Assembly: GCA_011322005.1 (NCBI GenBank)
Contig: DROE01000085.1
Coordinates: forward strand, 1-7,525
Reading direction: 5' to 3'
DNA: 7,525 nt
DNA from: Devosia sp.
Lineage (GTDB): Bacteria; Pseudomonadota; Alphaproteobacteria; Rhizobiales; Devosiaceae
Within the stretch, counting starts at the first letter, position 1. The number at the start of each line of letters is the position of its first letter. Positions 6,478 to 7,525 of the stretch are shown here, piece by piece. The notes under the pieces were generated by a model. The model was not told the origin of the DNA. It worked only from the letters and a program-made list of their open reading frames with translations, and made no database searches. The translations under genes and the position numbers were made by a program.

Positions 6478-6526
6478 GTGCCGTTCGACAATCTTCCTTG
6501 TTTCTCCTTGTGCAGTGAAATGTTTG

Positions 6527-6838
6527 ATGGCCGCTCATTCGCCTGATACTGACAGTCTTGACCCCCGCCGCCGCAGGCTGCGCTATCGCGCCTCTCATCG
6601 CGGCACCAAAGAGTTGGACCTCATTTTGGGGGGGTATGTAGATGCCCATGCCGGGGGGCTTGATGAAAAGGCGATCAGGCGTCTTGAAACCCTGCTCGAA
6701 CACGAAGAGACAGAACTCCAGCATTGGCTGATGGGCGAAAACCCGGTTCCTGACGGCGTCGACAAAGAACTGCTGGAAGAAATCAAAAAATTCCAGCGCC
6801 AGCGCGCCAGTGCCACGCGCAAGGAACACAAGCCATGA
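6527..6838 (+). CDS. sdhE: Succinate dehydrogenase assembly factor 2 (SdhE/DUF339)
   Basis: This is a small soluble factor that promotes covalent attachment of FAD to the flavoprotein subunit SdhA of succinate dehydrogenase. From ATG 6527 it has 103 residues, slightly longer than E. coli SdhE. The family signature RGxxE is present as RGTKE at 25-29, preceded by the typical LDPRRRRLRYR. The later helices carry the usual acidic and aromatic residues (LETLLEHEETELQHWLMG). Start choice is uncertain: GTG 6515 in the same frame would add four residues, and neither has a good Shine-Dalgarno. ATG 6527 is preferred as the stronger codon. The C-terminus is basic (QRQRASATRKEHKP). The stop TGA overlaps the mfd ATG, so the two genes form one operon. 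A link to respiration is known for the family; the pairing with mfd is a positional association, with no clear functional reason. Confidence 0.92.
   Translation: MAAHSPDTDSLDPRRRRLRYRASHRGTKELDLILGGYVDAHAGGLDEKAIRRLETLLEHEETELQHWLMGENPVPDGVDKELLEEIKKFQRQRASATRKEHKP
6821..6825 (+). promoter_or_regulatory. Ribosome binding site of mfd inside sdhE
   Basis: AAGGA at 6821-6825 lies nine bases before the mfd ATG at 6835, within the last codons of sdhE. With the ATGA overlap it points to coupled translation. Confidence 0.65.
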
Positions 6839-7525
6839 GCGGGCAAGTCGAGACGGTCGCCCCGCTCAACCCACCTTCGCGCATATTTTGCGGTGTGCCT
6901 CAGGGCATGCAGGGTATCGTTCTTGCCGAATTGGCTCAGTCCCGCCTGAGCGAAGCCCCCGATGCGCCGGTATCGCTGGTTTTTGTGGCGCGTGATGGTC
7001 CGCGCATGCAGCGTCTGGCCGATGTACTGCGTCAGATCGTGCCGGGTCACCCGGTGCTTACCCTGCCGGCATGGGACTGCCTGCCCTATGACCGGGTTTC
7101 CCCCAACGCCATAACTATTGCCGCGCGCATGAACACACTGGCCGCCCTTGCCAACCCGCGGACCAGCGGCGCCATTGTGCTAACGGCCGCCAACGCGCTG
7201 TTTCAGCGCCTGCCGCCGCGCCGGATCGTTTCGGAAATGTCGTTTGAAGCCGAGGCCGGAGCGGTTGTGCAAAGCGGCGGGCTTGTCGACTGGGCCACCG
7301 CCAACGGTTATCTGCGCGTGCCAACGGTGCGCGAAGCCGGTGAATTTACCGTGCGCGGGGGATTGATCGACCTGTTTCCTGCCGGGCGGGATGCACCATT
7401 GCGGTTCGACTTTTTTGGCTCGGTGCTGGAAACCATCCGCACTTTTGATCCTGATAATCAACGCACCACCGGTTCGCTGCCCGCAATTTCACTGGTGCCC
7501 ATGAGCGAGATTATTCTTACCCCTC
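6835..7525 (+). CDS. mfd: Transcription-repair coupling factor Mfd, N-terminal part, cut by window edge
   Basis: Mfd is an ATP-driven translocase that removes RNA polymerase stalled at DNA damage and recruits UvrA/UvrB for excision repair. Starting at ATG 6835 the frame stays open to the last base of the window, giving 230 codons of a protein normally about 1,150 residues long. Only the UvrB-like N-terminal module is visible. It has TLPAWDCLPYDRVSPN at 76-91, the VREAGEF...LIDLFPAG block at 165-184, and then PLRFDFFGSVLETIRTFDP, all characteristic of Mfd. The RNA polymerase-interacting and helicase domains lie beyond the right edge. The ATG overlaps the sdhE stop as ATGA and has an AAGGA eleven to fourteen bases upstream. 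UvrB itself is excluded because there is no Walker A motif in this region, whereas UvrB has one near its N-terminus. Confidence 0.95.
   Translation, partial: MSGQVETVAPLNPPSRIFCGVPQGMQGIVLAELAQSRLSEAPDAPVSLVFVARDGPRMQRLADVLRQIVPGHPVLTLPAWDCLPYDRVSPNAITIAARMNTLAALANPRTSGAIVLTAANALFQRLPPRRIVSEMSFEAEAGAVVQSGGLVDWATANGYLRVPTVREAGEFTVRGGLIDLFPAGRDAPLRFDFFGSVLETIRTFDPDNQRTTGSLPAISLVPMSEIILTP

Noticed and set aside
7115..7461. Minus-strand frames at the right edge
   Set aside because: They are antisense to the N-terminal Mfd sequence, which has clear conserved blocks on the plus strand.
1..7525. Search for CRISPR arrays, insertion sequences, toxin-antitoxin or defence genes
   Set aside because: No regularly spaced repeats, transposase or integrase sequence, or defence-type domains were found. 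All coding space is accounted for by six housekeeping or transport genes.

Overview
The window is ordinary, well-preserved chromosomal DNA from an alphaproteobacterium, most likely of the order Hyphomicrobiales (Rhizobiales). The evidence is the protein sequences, the lon / hup / tRNA-Val neighbourhood, and a recG gene divergent from an sdhE-mfd pair. These placements rest on remembered family and synteny patterns, because no search could be run. All genes are densely packed, moderately GC-rich and look intact apart from the two cut by the window edges.

Layout on the + strand, left to right. Lon protease comes first, missing roughly its first 110 residues beyond the left edge (ends 2086), followed by a strong intrinsic terminator. 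Next is a TetA-like drug:proton antiporter of the major facilitator superfamily (2171-3370). Then a 90-residue HU-type nucleoid protein (3518-3790) with its own terminator, a regulatory-looking gap containing two inverted repeats, and a complete tRNA-Val(TAC) with encoded CCA (4031-4106). Immediately downstream lies a detached second copy of the 3' third of that tRNA (4215-4246). On the - strand, recG fills 6376-4268 and starts with TTG. A 150-bp divergent promoter region separates it from sdhE (6527-6838, +). The mfd gene begins inside the sdhE stop codon (6835) and runs off the right edge, still open at 7525.

Functionally, most of the window is housekeeping. Lon degrades damaged and regulatory proteins, HU compacts DNA, RecG remodels stalled forks and Holliday junctions, Mfd clears stalled RNA polymerase and recruits excision repair, and SdhE flavinylates succinate dehydrogenase. 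RecG and Mfd are related DNA translocases that share the TRG motif.

I do not see a new multi-gene system here. The points most worth a second look are the duplicated tRNA-Val 3' end (an integration scar or a decayed tRNA), the TetA-like transporter lying between lon and hup with Glu at a membrane-Asp position, the unusual inverted repeats ahead of the tRNA, and the back-to-back candidate promoters between recG and sdhE.
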